Assembly (NCBI RefSeq): GCF_000620845.1
Contig: NZ_KK211189.1
Location: forward strand, 2,387,878-2,451,877
Direction: 5' to 3'
From: Exiguobacterium marinum DSM 16307
GTDB lineage: Bacteria; Bacillota; Bacilli; Exiguobacteriales; Exiguobacteriaceae
DNA: 64,000 nt
The position numbers were made by a program, and so were the translations under genes. Below are positions 7,289 to 16,679 of this stretch, in pieces. Position 1 is the first letter of the stretch. Each line of letters begins with the position of its first letter. Below the pieces are notes generated by a model, which did no database searches, was not told where the DNA came from, and worked only from the letters and a program-made list of their open reading frames with translations.

Positions 7289-10200
7289 CTAAGTCCCAAT
7301 AATTTGCTCGATCTTCACTTCCGCGAAAATTTTATTTTGATTTACCACATAAACATATACCGAGCCATTTAATTCTTGATAATCGTTTAATTCCAATTGT
7401 TGTGTAAGCAACTCTATAGACGGTGTCAATAAAATAAATCGTGTATTACCTTCTGCTTCTTCACTCGTGAAATCGACTAAGCCAAACGCATTCTTAACAC
7501 GGATGTTTAGTCGACCGTTTTGATATTCATACTCTTTTACAGCTTCTATGAAATCTTTTGGAATAACACGTGCTGTATTTTCAATTGGTTGTAGATTCAG
7601 TTGTGTAATCGACTTAATGGATTTTAACTGGATACTTCTTTCTCTTTCAATATTTTCCAATCGCTCTTTACTACGTTCCTCTAAGTCTTCAATTTGAGTA
7701 TAGGTTTGGTTAATTAGCGCACTGTTTTTATTATTTAAGTTATCACTTAAATAATTCATTAATCTTTCCTGCAGTGTTTGCATTTGTTCATCAAATGAAC
7801 GTCGTAAATAAGTACTCTTTCGATTTAAATAATCATCGCGTTTCATTTGAACAGATTGAAGTATCTTTTTCGCTTGAAGAATCGATTCTTTTTTAAATGA
7901 TTTATCTTCTGTACCTACTGTATTGATTAATTCAAATTGCTTTTGGAATAGAAAATAAGGATCTACTTGAATGAACTCCCCAGTTTCCCTTTTAGCTAAT
8001 AACATTAACTCTTGTTCTAATTCTCGTCCTGTACCATCAACTACACTAATACGGCTAATTTCTAATGTTAATGGTTCACTAACATGTGTTTTTACTGTAC
8101 AAATTGGTAAAGCCACTTGTTGTAACTCTTGACTCGCTAATTCCATTGCTAATTTTTTTAATGGATGGTCATTTTGTAATATTGATAACTCTTCTGTTTG
8201 TTTATCTGGTCTTAATGTAAACCGTAATGATTCATCAGTTCTTAAAGTATATTTTCGCTTCTTAATTAGTTCACGAATATTTTTAGGGAAACGATCAATT
8301 CGAACTGTATTACCATCATTCGAGATATTTACTTTAATTCGTGTTTCCTCAAACTGTTTTACTACAAACTCACCATAGACTCGCGGAGGCATACTGTTAA
8401 TTGAAATTTCTTGGTATGCACGTCTTGCACCCGGTAAATCAAAACTGGAATCATCTAAGCGTTCTTGTTTTGCTAATTCTAATAATCGTTCATGCTCCTC
8501 AGATAATGTTCTTTCCATTTGTGCAATTAGCTCATCTAAATTTTCACGACCACTAATCGCTTCCTCCATTAGGTGAGATAAATCGATATTGTTTTCTTCT
8601 AATACTTCACCAATAAAATCATAGACTTGATCTTGTCCTAAATCGGTGCGCATTTGTTCCATCTTATCAAGTAGACGAATCAATACATCTCCTTCACGTG
8701 TATTCTTCGCAACAAGATTAAAAACGAATACTTCATTCTTTTGCCCAATACGATGTATACGTCCCATACGTTGTTCTAAACGATTTGGATTCCACGGAAT
8801 ATCATAGTTTATCATTTGATTACAGAATTGAAGGTTGATAGATTCTCCCCCGGCATCTGTAGCAAGCATAATTTGGACATCATTTCGGAATCGCTCCACT
8901 TGTTCACGACGTTGATCCATCGAAAAGTTTCCAACGATTTTTGTGACTTCAGGGACATGCTGCAGGAGCTTTTGTTCAAGGTAATATAAAGTATCTTTCG
9001 ATTCCGTAAAGATAAGGATTTTTTCTCCTTTGGAAAGCAATCCATCCGGACCGAATAATGTGTTTTCAAGTTCTAAATATTTACGTTCAATATCTTGTTT
9101 TACGAGCATCTCTGCTTTACGAACTAAACCATCTAGAATCTCTATTTCTAACTTTAGTTCCTCTATATCAATAACATCCGTTTCCCCTTCAACTAAAGTC
9201 TCAATTTCTTCCTGTTCGTCTATTGAAAGCTCATCGTATTCAAATGGCTCAATTGATTTATTGGCCGTTAACTCAGACGCTAATAAGTCTTCTAACTTTT
9301 CTTTCCGTCGTTTTAGGGATAAATAAATAGCATCTAAAGACGAACTGAGTCGACGTTGTAAAATCATCATTGCAAAGGCTACGTTTGGTTTATTATTTTG
9401 TTTTGCTCGATTAAAATGCTCGCGTGCATAAGCAGTTACATCTTCATAAAGCTCTTGTTCACCATAACTTAAATCAAATGTAATTGTCGTTGTCGTTCTT
9501 TTCGGGAATAACGGAGTACCATCAAAATTTTTCATTGTCTCCTTTAAACGACGAATAACAAAAGGATTACTCTTTTCATATATAGAATCACCTGTATTTA
9601 AACGTGAAAAAATATCATGGTCTACCAAACTCATTAAATGCCGGAAATTTTCTTTGTCTCCTTTATGCGGTGTAGCCGTTAGTAATAAGCAATGCTCTGT
9701 ATGACGAAGTAAACTCTCACCAAGCTGGTAAATTTTCGTACGATTCACTTTACGTTTCTTAACGCCATGTGTATAGGCAGCCATTTTATGAGCTTCATCG
9801 ACGATTACTAAATCAAACTGCGCTTTTAAAATATACGCTTTAATTTCTTCCCGTGAAGCCCAATAAATTGATGCAATTATTTTGTCATGTGATTCAAATG
9901 GATTTACTTCACTTGAGCTATTTAATAAACTTCTATTTACAATGGTAAACTCTTCTCCAAACTTATCTTTTAGCTCTTCCTGCCATTGTTTCAATACTAG
10001 CGGAGGAACTAAAATTAAAATTCGTTCTGCTGCTTGTCTTGCAATTAACTCACGTATTAACATACCTGACATTATCGTTTTCCCTGCGCCCGGATCATCC
10101 GCTAATAAATATCGTACTTGAGGTGACTGCAACATGCGACTATACACTGCTTCAATTTGGTGTGGGAGAGGAATAATCTTTTTGTTTCCTCGCGCACGAG

Positions 10201-10462
10201 CCTTCGAAAATTTATCCTCTGTCTTTAAAATATAGTATTGTAAATAGTGTTGCAGTCTTTCAGAATTAAATGAACTTTCCTCATCTTGAATGTTTTCTAA
10301 TTGTGCTAGTTGCGCCCTATCTAAATACTGCTCATAATATTTATTTGTTTTACGCCCAATTGATTCAACTAAAAATAAATCATCATCAATTTCTTCAAAA
10401 TGCTTTATTTCAACTATTTCCGGCCAGAAAGAGCCTTTAATAATCTCTCCTACTTTTAACAT
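7289..10462 (-). CDS. SNF2-type helicase of the BREX operon (BrxHII/DrmD-like)
   Basis: A protein of about 1057 residues. N-terminal helicase half: DDPGAGKT (GAGKT at 125-129), DEAH (222-225) and LLLTATPHKGD. C-terminal half: GESINLQFCNQ and NPNRLEQRMGRIHRIGQ. The DDPGAGKT Walker A, in place of the usual DEMGLGKT of SNF2 remodellers, is typical of helicases in BREX type 5 (BrxHII) and DISARM (DrmD). A long coiled-coil-rich tail with an acidic Glu-rich segment near residue 430 follows. Start: ATG 10462 has AAGGAG seven bases ahead; the longer frame from 10492 does not. It follows pglZ in the same direction, but a terminator and a promoter lie between, so it may be expressed separately. It likely translocates on DNA in the role brxL fills in type 1 systems. 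Confidence 0.85.
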   Translation of the reverse strand: MLKVGEIIKGSFWPEIVEIKHFEEIDDDLFLVESIGRKTNKYYEQYLDRAQLAQLENIQDEESSFNSERLQHYLQYYILKTEDKFSKARARGNKKIIPLPHQIEAVYSRMLQSPQVRYLLADDPGAGKTIMSGMLIRELIARQAAERILILVPPLVLKQWQEELKDKFGEEFTIVNRSLLNSSSEVNPFESHDKIIASIYWASREEIKAYILKAQFDLVIVDEAHKMAAYTHGVKKRKVNRTKIYQLGESLLRHTEHCLLLTATPHKGDKENFRHLMSLVDHDIFSRLNTGDSIYEKSNPFVIRRLKETMKNFDGTPLFPKRTTTTITFDLSYGEQELYEDVTAYAREHFNRAKQNNKPNVAFAMMILQRRLSSSLDAIYLSLKRRKEKLEDLLASELTANKSIEPFEYDELSIDEQEEIETLVEGETDVIDIEELKLEIEILDGLVRKAEMLVKQDIERKYLELENTLFGPDGLLSKGEKILIFTESKDTLYYLEQKLLQHVPEVTKIVGNFSMDQRREQVERFRNDVQIMLATDAGGESINLQFCNQMINYDIPWNPNRLEQRMGRIHRIGQKNEVFVFNLVAKNTREGDVLIRLLDKMEQMRTDLGQDQVYDFIGEVLEENNIDLSHLMEEAISGRENLDELIAQMERTLSEEHERLLELAKQERLDDSSFDLPGARRAYQEISINSMPPRVYGEFVVKQFEETRIKVNISNDGNTVRIDRFPKNIRELIKKRKYTLRTDESLRFTLRPDKQTEELSILQNDHPLKKLAMELASQELQQVALPICTVKTHVSEPLTLEISRISVVDGTGRELEQELMLLAKRETGEFIQVDPYFLFQKQFELINTVGTEDKSFKKESILQAKKILQSVQMKRDDYLNRKSTYLRRSFDEQMQTLQERLMNYLSDNLNNKNSALINQTYTQIEDLEERSKERLENIERERSIQLKSIKSITQLNLQPIENTARVIPKDFIEAVKEYEYQNGRLNIRVKNAFGLVDFTSEEAEGNTRFILLTPSIELLTQQLELNDYQELNGSVYVYVVNQNKIFAEVKIEQIIGT

Positions 10463-10506
10463 TTCAGCATCTCCTTCAATCATTACGTTCAATCAACTTA
10501 ATTTAA

Positions 10507-10536
10507 ATTATATAGCAATTACCCAAATACTGTTAG
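10507..10536 (-). promoter_or_regulatory. Candidate promoter for the BREX helicase gene
   Basis: On the minus strand CTAACA (10536-10531), an 18-base spacer and a perfect TATAAT (10512-10507) lie 45 bases before the chosen start codon and directly after the pglZ terminator. This suggests independent transcription of the helicase. Confidence 0.5.
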
Positions 10537-10550
10537 AAGTAATATAAGAC

Positions 10551-10587
10551 AAAAAAGCTAGAGAACGGAATAAACAGCTCTCTAGCC
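10551..10587 (-). terminator. Terminator between pglZ and the helicase gene
   Basis: Minus strand: GCTAGAGA and TCTCTAGC are perfect eight-base arms with a 14-base loop, followed by six T. It begins six bases after the pglZ stop codon and lies inside what would otherwise be one operon. Confidence 0.75.
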
Positions 10588-10592
10588 TCTCT

Positions 10593-13103
10593 TTAGTAAA
10601 GCGCATTATACATATGAATCGTAAACTCTGTCTCGCGATAAGGAGTGATTTTTTCATCTTCTACTGTTACCATTCGCAGTTCGCAAGTTTGACCTGTTGG
10701 ATAATAGTTTTCTACAAGGTTAAATATAAGTTGCGCCGTGCGTTCATGGTTTTCCCCCACCATATCAAATGTCCATTCAATTTCATTTGAAATACGCTCA
10801 TCATTCAAGTAAAATGCCGCCCGAATTGTACGTGCCTTGAATTCCAGTGAAATACTTTGTTCTTGATATATCGGCACTTGGATACGGTAACCTGTGATTA
10901 CACGTTTTGGCATGGCTACACTGATTTCAACAGGAAGCGATTGTGAAGTACGACGATAATCAATTAGTGGTACTATTACTTCTTGAGGTGTTGCACCGCC
11001 GTGTACAAACTGCACCCCCCCACCACCGATAAATCGATTAACTCCTTTTGCAATTATTTTTTCGACATCTTCTAATGTTGTGAAACTGTCTGGTATATTA
11101 ACAGCTCCATCGTCGATTACCAATTGGTGACCAACAGCAAAGCGACGATTCGAATCAATGATATTTCCTTTAACACTTGCTACTTTTACATCATTTTCAA
11201 TTTTAGGATATTGATAAAGGAATCCGTGATCTGCTGTTATAAAAATTCGTTTTGCCTGCAATTTAGATATTCGATCAACAGCAATTGATAATTCTTTTAT
11301 TGCTCGTTCTGCAGCTATATAAGTATCTCGTTCGGATTTTGACGAATCACCTGCTGCATCGATTACATCATGATATAAATAAACAAGACGCTTTCCTTTT
11401 AAATTTTCATCTGCTGTCGCTCTTGACCAATCTAATAGATCTATTAAACGATAGGCAATAGCTTCTGGGTGGGCATTTTGTAAAATCTTTATGCGATTAG
11501 CCAGTCCATTTGTCGGTTGACCATCTGCCAAAACTATCCCATTTTCAGTAATTGTTAATTGTTTATGAGGTAATAATGATGCCATACCTAATTGTGTATA
11601 CGTTGGCATATTCGAAACTAACGGACTGATAGAAGCAACTCCATTCGAACGTAAATTTAACCGAGAAACTAATTCTGCGCCTATCTCATATCGTACTGCA
11701 TCCGAAATTATAACAAATATTCGTGTTGATTCTTTCTCAAGAATCGGCTGTAAAACTTCTTTATAAAACTTAGCCTGTTTAGGTAATTTTCCTAATTCTG
11801 CAGCTTCAAATAGATAATTAGTCTCTTGAGCAATTTTCAATAAAAATTTATTTTCATACCAATTTGTTAATTGCTCAGCTAGTTTTTCTAGTATTCCTTT
11901 ATTTTCTAATTGCAAAAACCCCGTCATAAAGCGCCGGTATGCTTGATCAATTAAGTAAAGTTCACTTGTATATTGAACGTATAATGGCTCACGAGTATCA
12001 TATTGCTTCAAGAACATCTTATACTTTGATAAATCCACTGCATCTATCATTACATTTAAAAAGCTACGTATTCGTTCATTTCGTTTTGCCCAGTGCATTT
12101 TTAAACGCTTATTCAAAATTTCTGTCCAAGCATCAAAATTGGATGTTTGATGAAGAAGTTCTTCAGTTAGCCTATTTATCAATAAATAATCAACACTTGG
12201 GAAAGTTGAAATATCAGCAAATTGCTCGACAGGACGTTCATGTAACAAATCAATAATCGAAAATCTTTGTTCGATTTCCTTCATATAGGTTTCTAAAACT
12301 TCTACTTCGCTTTCTTTTGTATGTAGCCAGTCATCAATAAATAAAGCACATACATTACCGCGGGTTGTTTCATATTTCTTTTGTAGTGACTGTTCTTCAA
12401 AATGTGAATGACGTTTGAAATGCGCATACAGTACATGTTCTATTAAATATTGCAATGTCAAATCACTTGAAAGCAAACCAAAGTATTCCGAAATTAGCTC
12501 CCACATACGATTCGTGCTAAACCGTTTTGATATGGCTTTATATACTTCATTTGTTTCTTCTTGTAAGCCACGCAACAATAAATGGCGAGTAATCTCTTCC
12601 ATATTTGCAATGGGTGCGCCTGTAAGAACTGCTAACATAGCATACTCAATTTCACGAGCAGTAGCATTAGAGGGGACGACTTTCTTTAATTTATTTTTAC
12701 GCTCTGCACTTTTAAAAAACTCTCCAAATTCCTTAATTAAAGGTCTTAAAACTGCATCACTTACTTGCAACTGCTCTGCAAGCAAAGCATTCGTATCCGC
12801 TTTAAATTCAGTACCGTAAAGCTCCATATCCAATAAAAAGTTCTCTTCTATCGCTGGTTTTGCAAAATCAGCATATAATAAAAAAGAATCCTTTTTCTTT
12901 TTCAACTCAATTTCTAATTTAAGCGTAAAGAAATTATTGCGGGTTAATTGGCGGATATGAATCGGTTGCTCTGCCAATGCTTCTTCTAAATCAGAAACAG
13001 TATATTCTCCTTGCTCGTCATACCAAAAAATAACCGTGCGCGGCTTATTTTTTTTATATAGCTCGTCCTCTATTCGCTCTTTTAAAAGTTCAATTACATT
13101 CAT
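10593..13103 (-). CDS. pglZ: BREX phosphatase-like protein PglZ
   Basis: An 836-residue protein whose middle and C-terminal part is the PglZ domain of the alkaline phosphatase superfamily. SDAVRYE (467-473) carries the first metal-binding Asp, SPLVSNMPTYTQLGM follows as the nucleophile-side loop, and TADHGF (623-628) supplies metal ligands. The N-terminal 450 residues are helical. In BREX, PglZ is essential for blocking phage DNA replication and works with BrxB and BrxC; its substrate is not known. The start ATG has GAGGTGA ahead. A run of seven G at 11015-11021 (coding strand) encodes glycines after the metal site and stands out in this AT-rich gene. Terminator-like hairpins lie on both sides. 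Confidence 0.93.
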   Translation of the reverse strand: MNVIELLKERIEDELYKKNKPRTVIFWYDEQGEYTVSDLEEALAEQPIHIRQLTRNNFFTLKLEIELKKKKDSFLLYADFAKPAIEENFLLDMELYGTEFKADTNALLAEQLQVSDAVLRPLIKEFGEFFKSAERKNKLKKVVPSNATAREIEYAMLAVLTGAPIANMEEITRHLLLRGLQEETNEVYKAISKRFSTNRMWELISEYFGLLSSDLTLQYLIEHVLYAHFKRHSHFEEQSLQKKYETTRGNVCALFIDDWLHTKESEVEVLETYMKEIEQRFSIIDLLHERPVEQFADISTFPSVDYLLINRLTEELLHQTSNFDAWTEILNKRLKMHWAKRNERIRSFLNVMIDAVDLSKYKMFLKQYDTREPLYVQYTSELYLIDQAYRRFMTGFLQLENKGILEKLAEQLTNWYENKFLLKIAQETNYLFEAAELGKLPKQAKFYKEVLQPILEKESTRIFVIISDAVRYEIGAELVSRLNLRSNGVASISPLVSNMPTYTQLGMASLLPHKQLTITENGIVLADGQPTNGLANRIKILQNAHPEAIAYRLIDLLDWSRATADENLKGKRLVYLYHDVIDAAGDSSKSERDTYIAAERAIKELSIAVDRISKLQAKRIFITADHGFLYQYPKIENDVKVASVKGNIIDSNRRFAVGHQLVIDDGAVNIPDSFTTLEDVEKIIAKGVNRFIGGGGVQFVHGGATPQEVIVPLIDYRRTSQSLPVEISVAMPKRVITGYRIQVPIYQEQSISLEFKARTIRAAFYLNDERISNEIEWTFDMVGENHERTAQLIFNLVENYYPTGQTCELRMVTVEDEKITPYRETEFTIHMYNALY

Positions 13104-13156
13104 TTTGTCACCTCATTATGAATATTTACTAATAATTTTGATTATACCTTAATATG

Positions 13157-13185
13157 AAAAAGCCTCCTTACCTAAGTAAAAAGGC
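13157..13185 (-). terminator. Terminator-like hairpin between pglX and pglZ
   Basis: Minus strand GCCTTTTTAC, a TTAG loop and GTAAGGAGGC form a ten-base stem using G-T pairs, followed by TTTTTC. It starts ten bases after the pglX stop. A TATAAT follows about 20 bases later, before pglZ, without a clear -35. Confidence 0.6.
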
Positions 13186-13194
13186 CATGATTAT

Positions 13195-16100
13195 TTATTT
13201 AATCTTCGCTAATACGCCTACACCGCCACGATAGAACTTTTCATAGTTCAATTTCACACCATCGTCTAAATCAATTTCAATCTCTTCGTTAGCTATCTCA
13301 GCTAGACGTTTATCAAATTCTCGTAGCTCATCTATTTTCTTTTCAAAAGAAGTTTTTTCTGCTGTTAGTTTTTTCTTCTCACTTGCTGATAAAATTGGAT
13401 TCACTAATCTGTTTTCTAAATCTGTAATTTCATTTAGATACTTAGCTTGAATTTCTTGCAAATGCTCAAAACGAATGGTTGCCATTGTATCTGATTGGTA
13501 GTGATGCATATAAATTAGTGTACGTAATCCTCTTTGTTTACCAGAATCAATTAGCCAATAAATTGGTCGTTTTTGATACATCTTACAGTGTTCTTTGAAA
13601 AACTCGTCTAAGAAATACCTTCGTAAAGTAGTTTCAGGACTCTCATTTTTTCTTTTTTTCAAAGATGACGCTAACCACTCTAGATTTTCATTTATTGTTT
13701 CCTCAGAAAAATTATCTTTTAAAAATAATTTTAAAATCTCTATTATATCTTCATGAAAATATTGCTTTTCTGTAATAGTAAGAATTGGATACTGGGGTGA
13801 TTCATTAAATCTTCCTAGTACATAACCAACAAAATAAGATAAGAATTTTTTTGTGAGTTCTTCTCTTGAGTAACAACGTTTACTTAGGACTTCCTCACCA
13901 CTGGCTTCTAATATATCTTCTTCAATCCCATATACTTCACAAAAAATAGAATCTAACTTACTTTGTAATTTTTTTAACTCTGCAATTTCATTCTCACTTT
14001 CCATTACATATGTTTCATAAGATTCAGAAATTCTAGAGCTGTTTGTATACTTTAATAGTAAGTCCATTTCATAATCCCAAGATGTTTCCTGACTATTCCA
14101 GTCACGCATAGCAATGTCTACACATGACTTTACAATTTCAACAATAGCTTCCTGATGTTCTTTCATTTTCAATTTGACAGGTATACGTACAAGGTCACCC
14201 TGATTATAGTTCATCGTTGGACTGATGAATGAAAGCAGATATTTTACAACTTTTGAATTTAGAAATCCTAGTAAAATAAGTAAGTCAAGATCCTTCTTAT
14301 AAATTGCCATACTAGCATCATTATTAATAAAACCTTCACTTGAATATCGAACAGATAAACCATTATTAGTTACTTTAGTCCAAGTCAATGCTTCATTAAA
14401 ATAAAACTGTGGTGAACGATGCCCACCGTTTTTTGCAATAGCGTCAAAATTATTCCTATCCAATTTTATGACGTATTCTTGATTTCCATACCATTTTCGA
14501 AATGTGCCACCTTTGTTTAATGGGAAATATAAAAAATTACTTTGGTGAGCCAAAGTCACATTAGGAAAATTGAATCCAATTTTATTCTTATCAACTTCAA
14601 ACCACAATCTTAAAAACATCTCATTTTTCCCTGTAAACATTCCTTTTTTAACTTCTGCAACATTTCCTAAACTTATATTTGAAGAAAACATTTCCCGAAC
14701 TTCGTCACTTGCCCAATAACTAATTGGTGATTCATCTATATGGTATGCCAAATTTTGGTTAAATTTATAGTCATTATTTGAGTTGAAGAAACCTCTTCTT
14801 TTTCCTTCAGCTGAATTAATGTCAACCAATCTTTTATAGTGACCCTCCAAATTCAAATGAGGCGTTTTTCTAAAAACGGTTGAAGCAGTCTGCACAACTT
14901 CCCCATTTAATTCTTCAAATGCATCTGTTCCTAGATGAATCAAACTGTCAATATAAAAGTCTTTTAATACCTTATTTCTAAACTTATTATAAGTTGTTAA
15001 AAACATCCAAGAGTGCGGTGTAATTTCAGCTATAAATCCATTTGTTTTTACTGCTTCCATCATCTTAATCATCATTGCAGAGAATAAATCTTGATTGTTA
15101 TTCGGATATTTTTTATTAATGTAATCTGCTAAATTCTTCTCCATTTTTTTAGTGCCCATATATGGAGGGTTCATCACAACAATATCATATTCACTTTTCA
15201 TAATTTTCGTCTGATGAATTAATGAAGGCAAGATTTCCTTCACTTTATCGTGTTGCTCTACATAAAATAAATCTTCTACTGGATTATTTTGAATTTGGAT
15301 TAAACGTTCTTGGAGAAAAGTCGTATTACCTTCTGTTATGTTTATCAGCGATCCATAAGTCTTGGCATTATGATATTGTTTAAAGAATCTTTTTAATTCA
15401 TTAAACATTTCTCCAGATTCTTCTTGTGCAAGATACATAATAACATCATCAGAAATACTATTCGTTTCCTGAATGGATGCTAAATTTAATTGTATAGCAT
15501 TTCTTTGAATACTTCGTAAGAAACGGCGAGAATAAGATGCCCCCTTCATTACAATCGCAAACGCTGCTAGCTGATAGGCACGATCATCGATATCTAATCC
15601 ATATAAATTATTTTCTATAATTAATCGGGGAATCTCACCCACTGGATAACCAGATTTCTCATAAATTTGATAAAATACTTCGAATGCATAAACTAAAATA
15701 TGACCACTTCCCATCGCGGGATCAAGTAGTTTAATATCCTCTATTTTTAAATCATTATTTAAGTATGGAGCAATTGTTTCGTGAAAATTTACTTCTTCAT
15801 GTTTTATATAGTAATCCCAATTTTCAATTAAATCCTCATCTTTTCTATGAGCTTCAGCCCAGTAGCGCCCAAGTGAATTTTGCACCATATATTGAACAAT
15901 CCATTTAGGTGTAAAAAGTTGAGTAGCTGCTGGTATTTCTGACTTTATATATTTACTATCTTTTTTAAAAACACGGTCTTTTTCCTCTGCAATATAATAC
16001 TGATACAACCAACCAATTATCTCAATTTCCTGAAAACTCTTCGTTAACTCATCATTTCGAACAAGTACCTTAATAGCTGATTGTGCATCAAGTAAAAAGT

Positions 16101-16632
16101 CTGGTAGTAAAAGCTCTGTGTAATCTTGAATTTGTTCAAATAGGAATGGCAAAATACTGTTTAATGCATTACATTGTGCAATAAATAACTTGCGATATGC
16201 GCTTTCTGTATCCCCTACATGTAATAATTCACGAATTTCTTCTTGTTTCACAGGTAAATCCATTGTTTCATATTCGAATAAAATATCAGGATCTACTCGT
16301 CCTACACTACTTGATAACACATTTATCTTTTCAGGTAAGTAATCATGCACTTCCATATAACGAATAGCAATTATACGGTTAAACCATGTATAGGCAACCT
16401 CTTCAACTAACTGCTTATAACCTTTTTGTTTAAGCTGATTTTTTAATGAGTTGAATGCTGGTTTCATATAAAGGGGATATGGCTTATCATTAATCATTAA
16501 TTGGCCAAATTGTTCTTTAATCTCTAAATTATTCATTTCATTAATACCATACATTAGTGCCTTTGTTTTTACTTGATCGATTAATTGACAACGTGATTGA
16601 ATGGCAAAATTTTTCAATTCCGTTTTGTTCAC
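13195..16632 (-). CDS. pglX: BREX adenine-specific DNA methyltransferase PglX
   Basis: A protein of about 1145 residues. DPAMGSGH (304-310) is the S-adenosylmethionine motif and NPPY (488-491) the N6-adenine catalytic motif. The region after residue 600 should hold target recognition, and a coiled coil lies near the C-terminus. In BREX this enzyme marks host DNA at a short asymmetric site and is also needed for phage exclusion. The start is a GTG at 16632 (MNKTELKNFA, like other PglX starts) preceded by AGGTGG; the frame can extend to 16641, but that would use the ribosome site as the start. Length is normal for the family, so the gene seems intact. No restriction nuclease domain is present. 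Confidence 0.95.
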   Translation of the reverse strand: MNKTELKNFAIQSRCQLIDQVKTKALMYGINEMNNLEIKEQFGQLMINDKPYPLYMKPAFNSLKNQLKQKGYKQLVEEVAYTWFNRIIAIRYMEVHDYLPEKINVLSSSVGRVDPDILFEYETMDLPVKQEEIRELLHVGDTESAYRKLFIAQCNALNSILPFLFEQIQDYTELLLPDFLLDAQSAIKVLVRNDELTKSFQEIEIIGWLYQYYIAEEKDRVFKKDSKYIKSEIPAATQLFTPKWIVQYMVQNSLGRYWAEAHRKDEDLIENWDYYIKHEEVNFHETIAPYLNNDLKIEDIKLLDPAMGSGHILVYAFEVFYQIYEKSGYPVGEIPRLIIENNLYGLDIDDRAYQLAAFAIVMKGASYSRRFLRSIQRNAIQLNLASIQETNSISDDVIMYLAQEESGEMFNELKRFFKQYHNAKTYGSLINITEGNTTFLQERLIQIQNNPVEDLFYVEQHDKVKEILPSLIHQTKIMKSEYDIVVMNPPYMGTKKMEKNLADYINKKYPNNNQDLFSAMMIKMMEAVKTNGFIAEITPHSWMFLTTYNKFRNKVLKDFYIDSLIHLGTDAFEELNGEVVQTASTVFRKTPHLNLEGHYKRLVDINSAEGKRRGFFNSNNDYKFNQNLAYHIDESPISYWASDEVREMFSSNISLGNVAEVKKGMFTGKNEMFLRLWFEVDKNKIGFNFPNVTLAHQSNFLYFPLNKGGTFRKWYGNQEYVIKLDRNNFDAIAKNGGHRSPQFYFNEALTWTKVTNNGLSVRYSSEGFINNDASMAIYKKDLDLLILLGFLNSKVVKYLLSFISPTMNYNQGDLVRIPVKLKMKEHQEAIVEIVKSCVDIAMRDWNSQETSWDYEMDLLLKYTNSSRISESYETYVMESENEIAELKKLQSKLDSIFCEVYGIEEDILEASGEEVLSKRCYSREELTKKFLSYFVGYVLGRFNESPQYPILTITEKQYFHEDIIEILKLFLKDNFSEETINENLEWLASSLKKRKNESPETTLRRYFLDEFFKEHCKMYQKRPIYWLIDSGKQRGLRTLIYMHHYQSDTMATIRFEHLQEIQAKYLNEITDLENRLVNPILSASEKKKLTAEKTSFEKKIDELREFDKRLAEIANEEIEIDLDDGVKLNYEKFYRGGVGVLAKIK

Positions 16633-16651
16633 TTTTTCCACCTCATTAATA

Positions 16652-16675
16652 CAAAGGAAGGGAAAGACCCTTCCA
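16652..16675 (-). other. Hairpin between brxC and pglX
   Basis: GGAAGGG and CCCTTCC are perfect seven-base arms around a five-base loop, in the 47 bases between the brxC stop and the pglX start, ending about 14 bases before the pglX ribosome site. The T-rich tail (TTTGTATT) is interrupted, so it may be an mRNA-stability or processing element, not a terminator. Confidence 0.6.
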
Positions 16676-16679
16676 ATGC

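Noticed and set aside
7289-10462. Assigning the helicase and neighbours to DISARM
   Set aside because: The SNF2 helicase resembles DrmD, but drmA, drmB and drmC are absent, while brxA, brxB, brxC, pglX and pglZ are all present, so BREX is the right frame.
13640-13665. T-rich homopolymer runs in pglX (six and seven T separated by C) as phase-variation sites
   Set aside because: Runs of six to seven A/T are common in such AT-rich DNA and encode normal Lys codons; nothing marks them as special.
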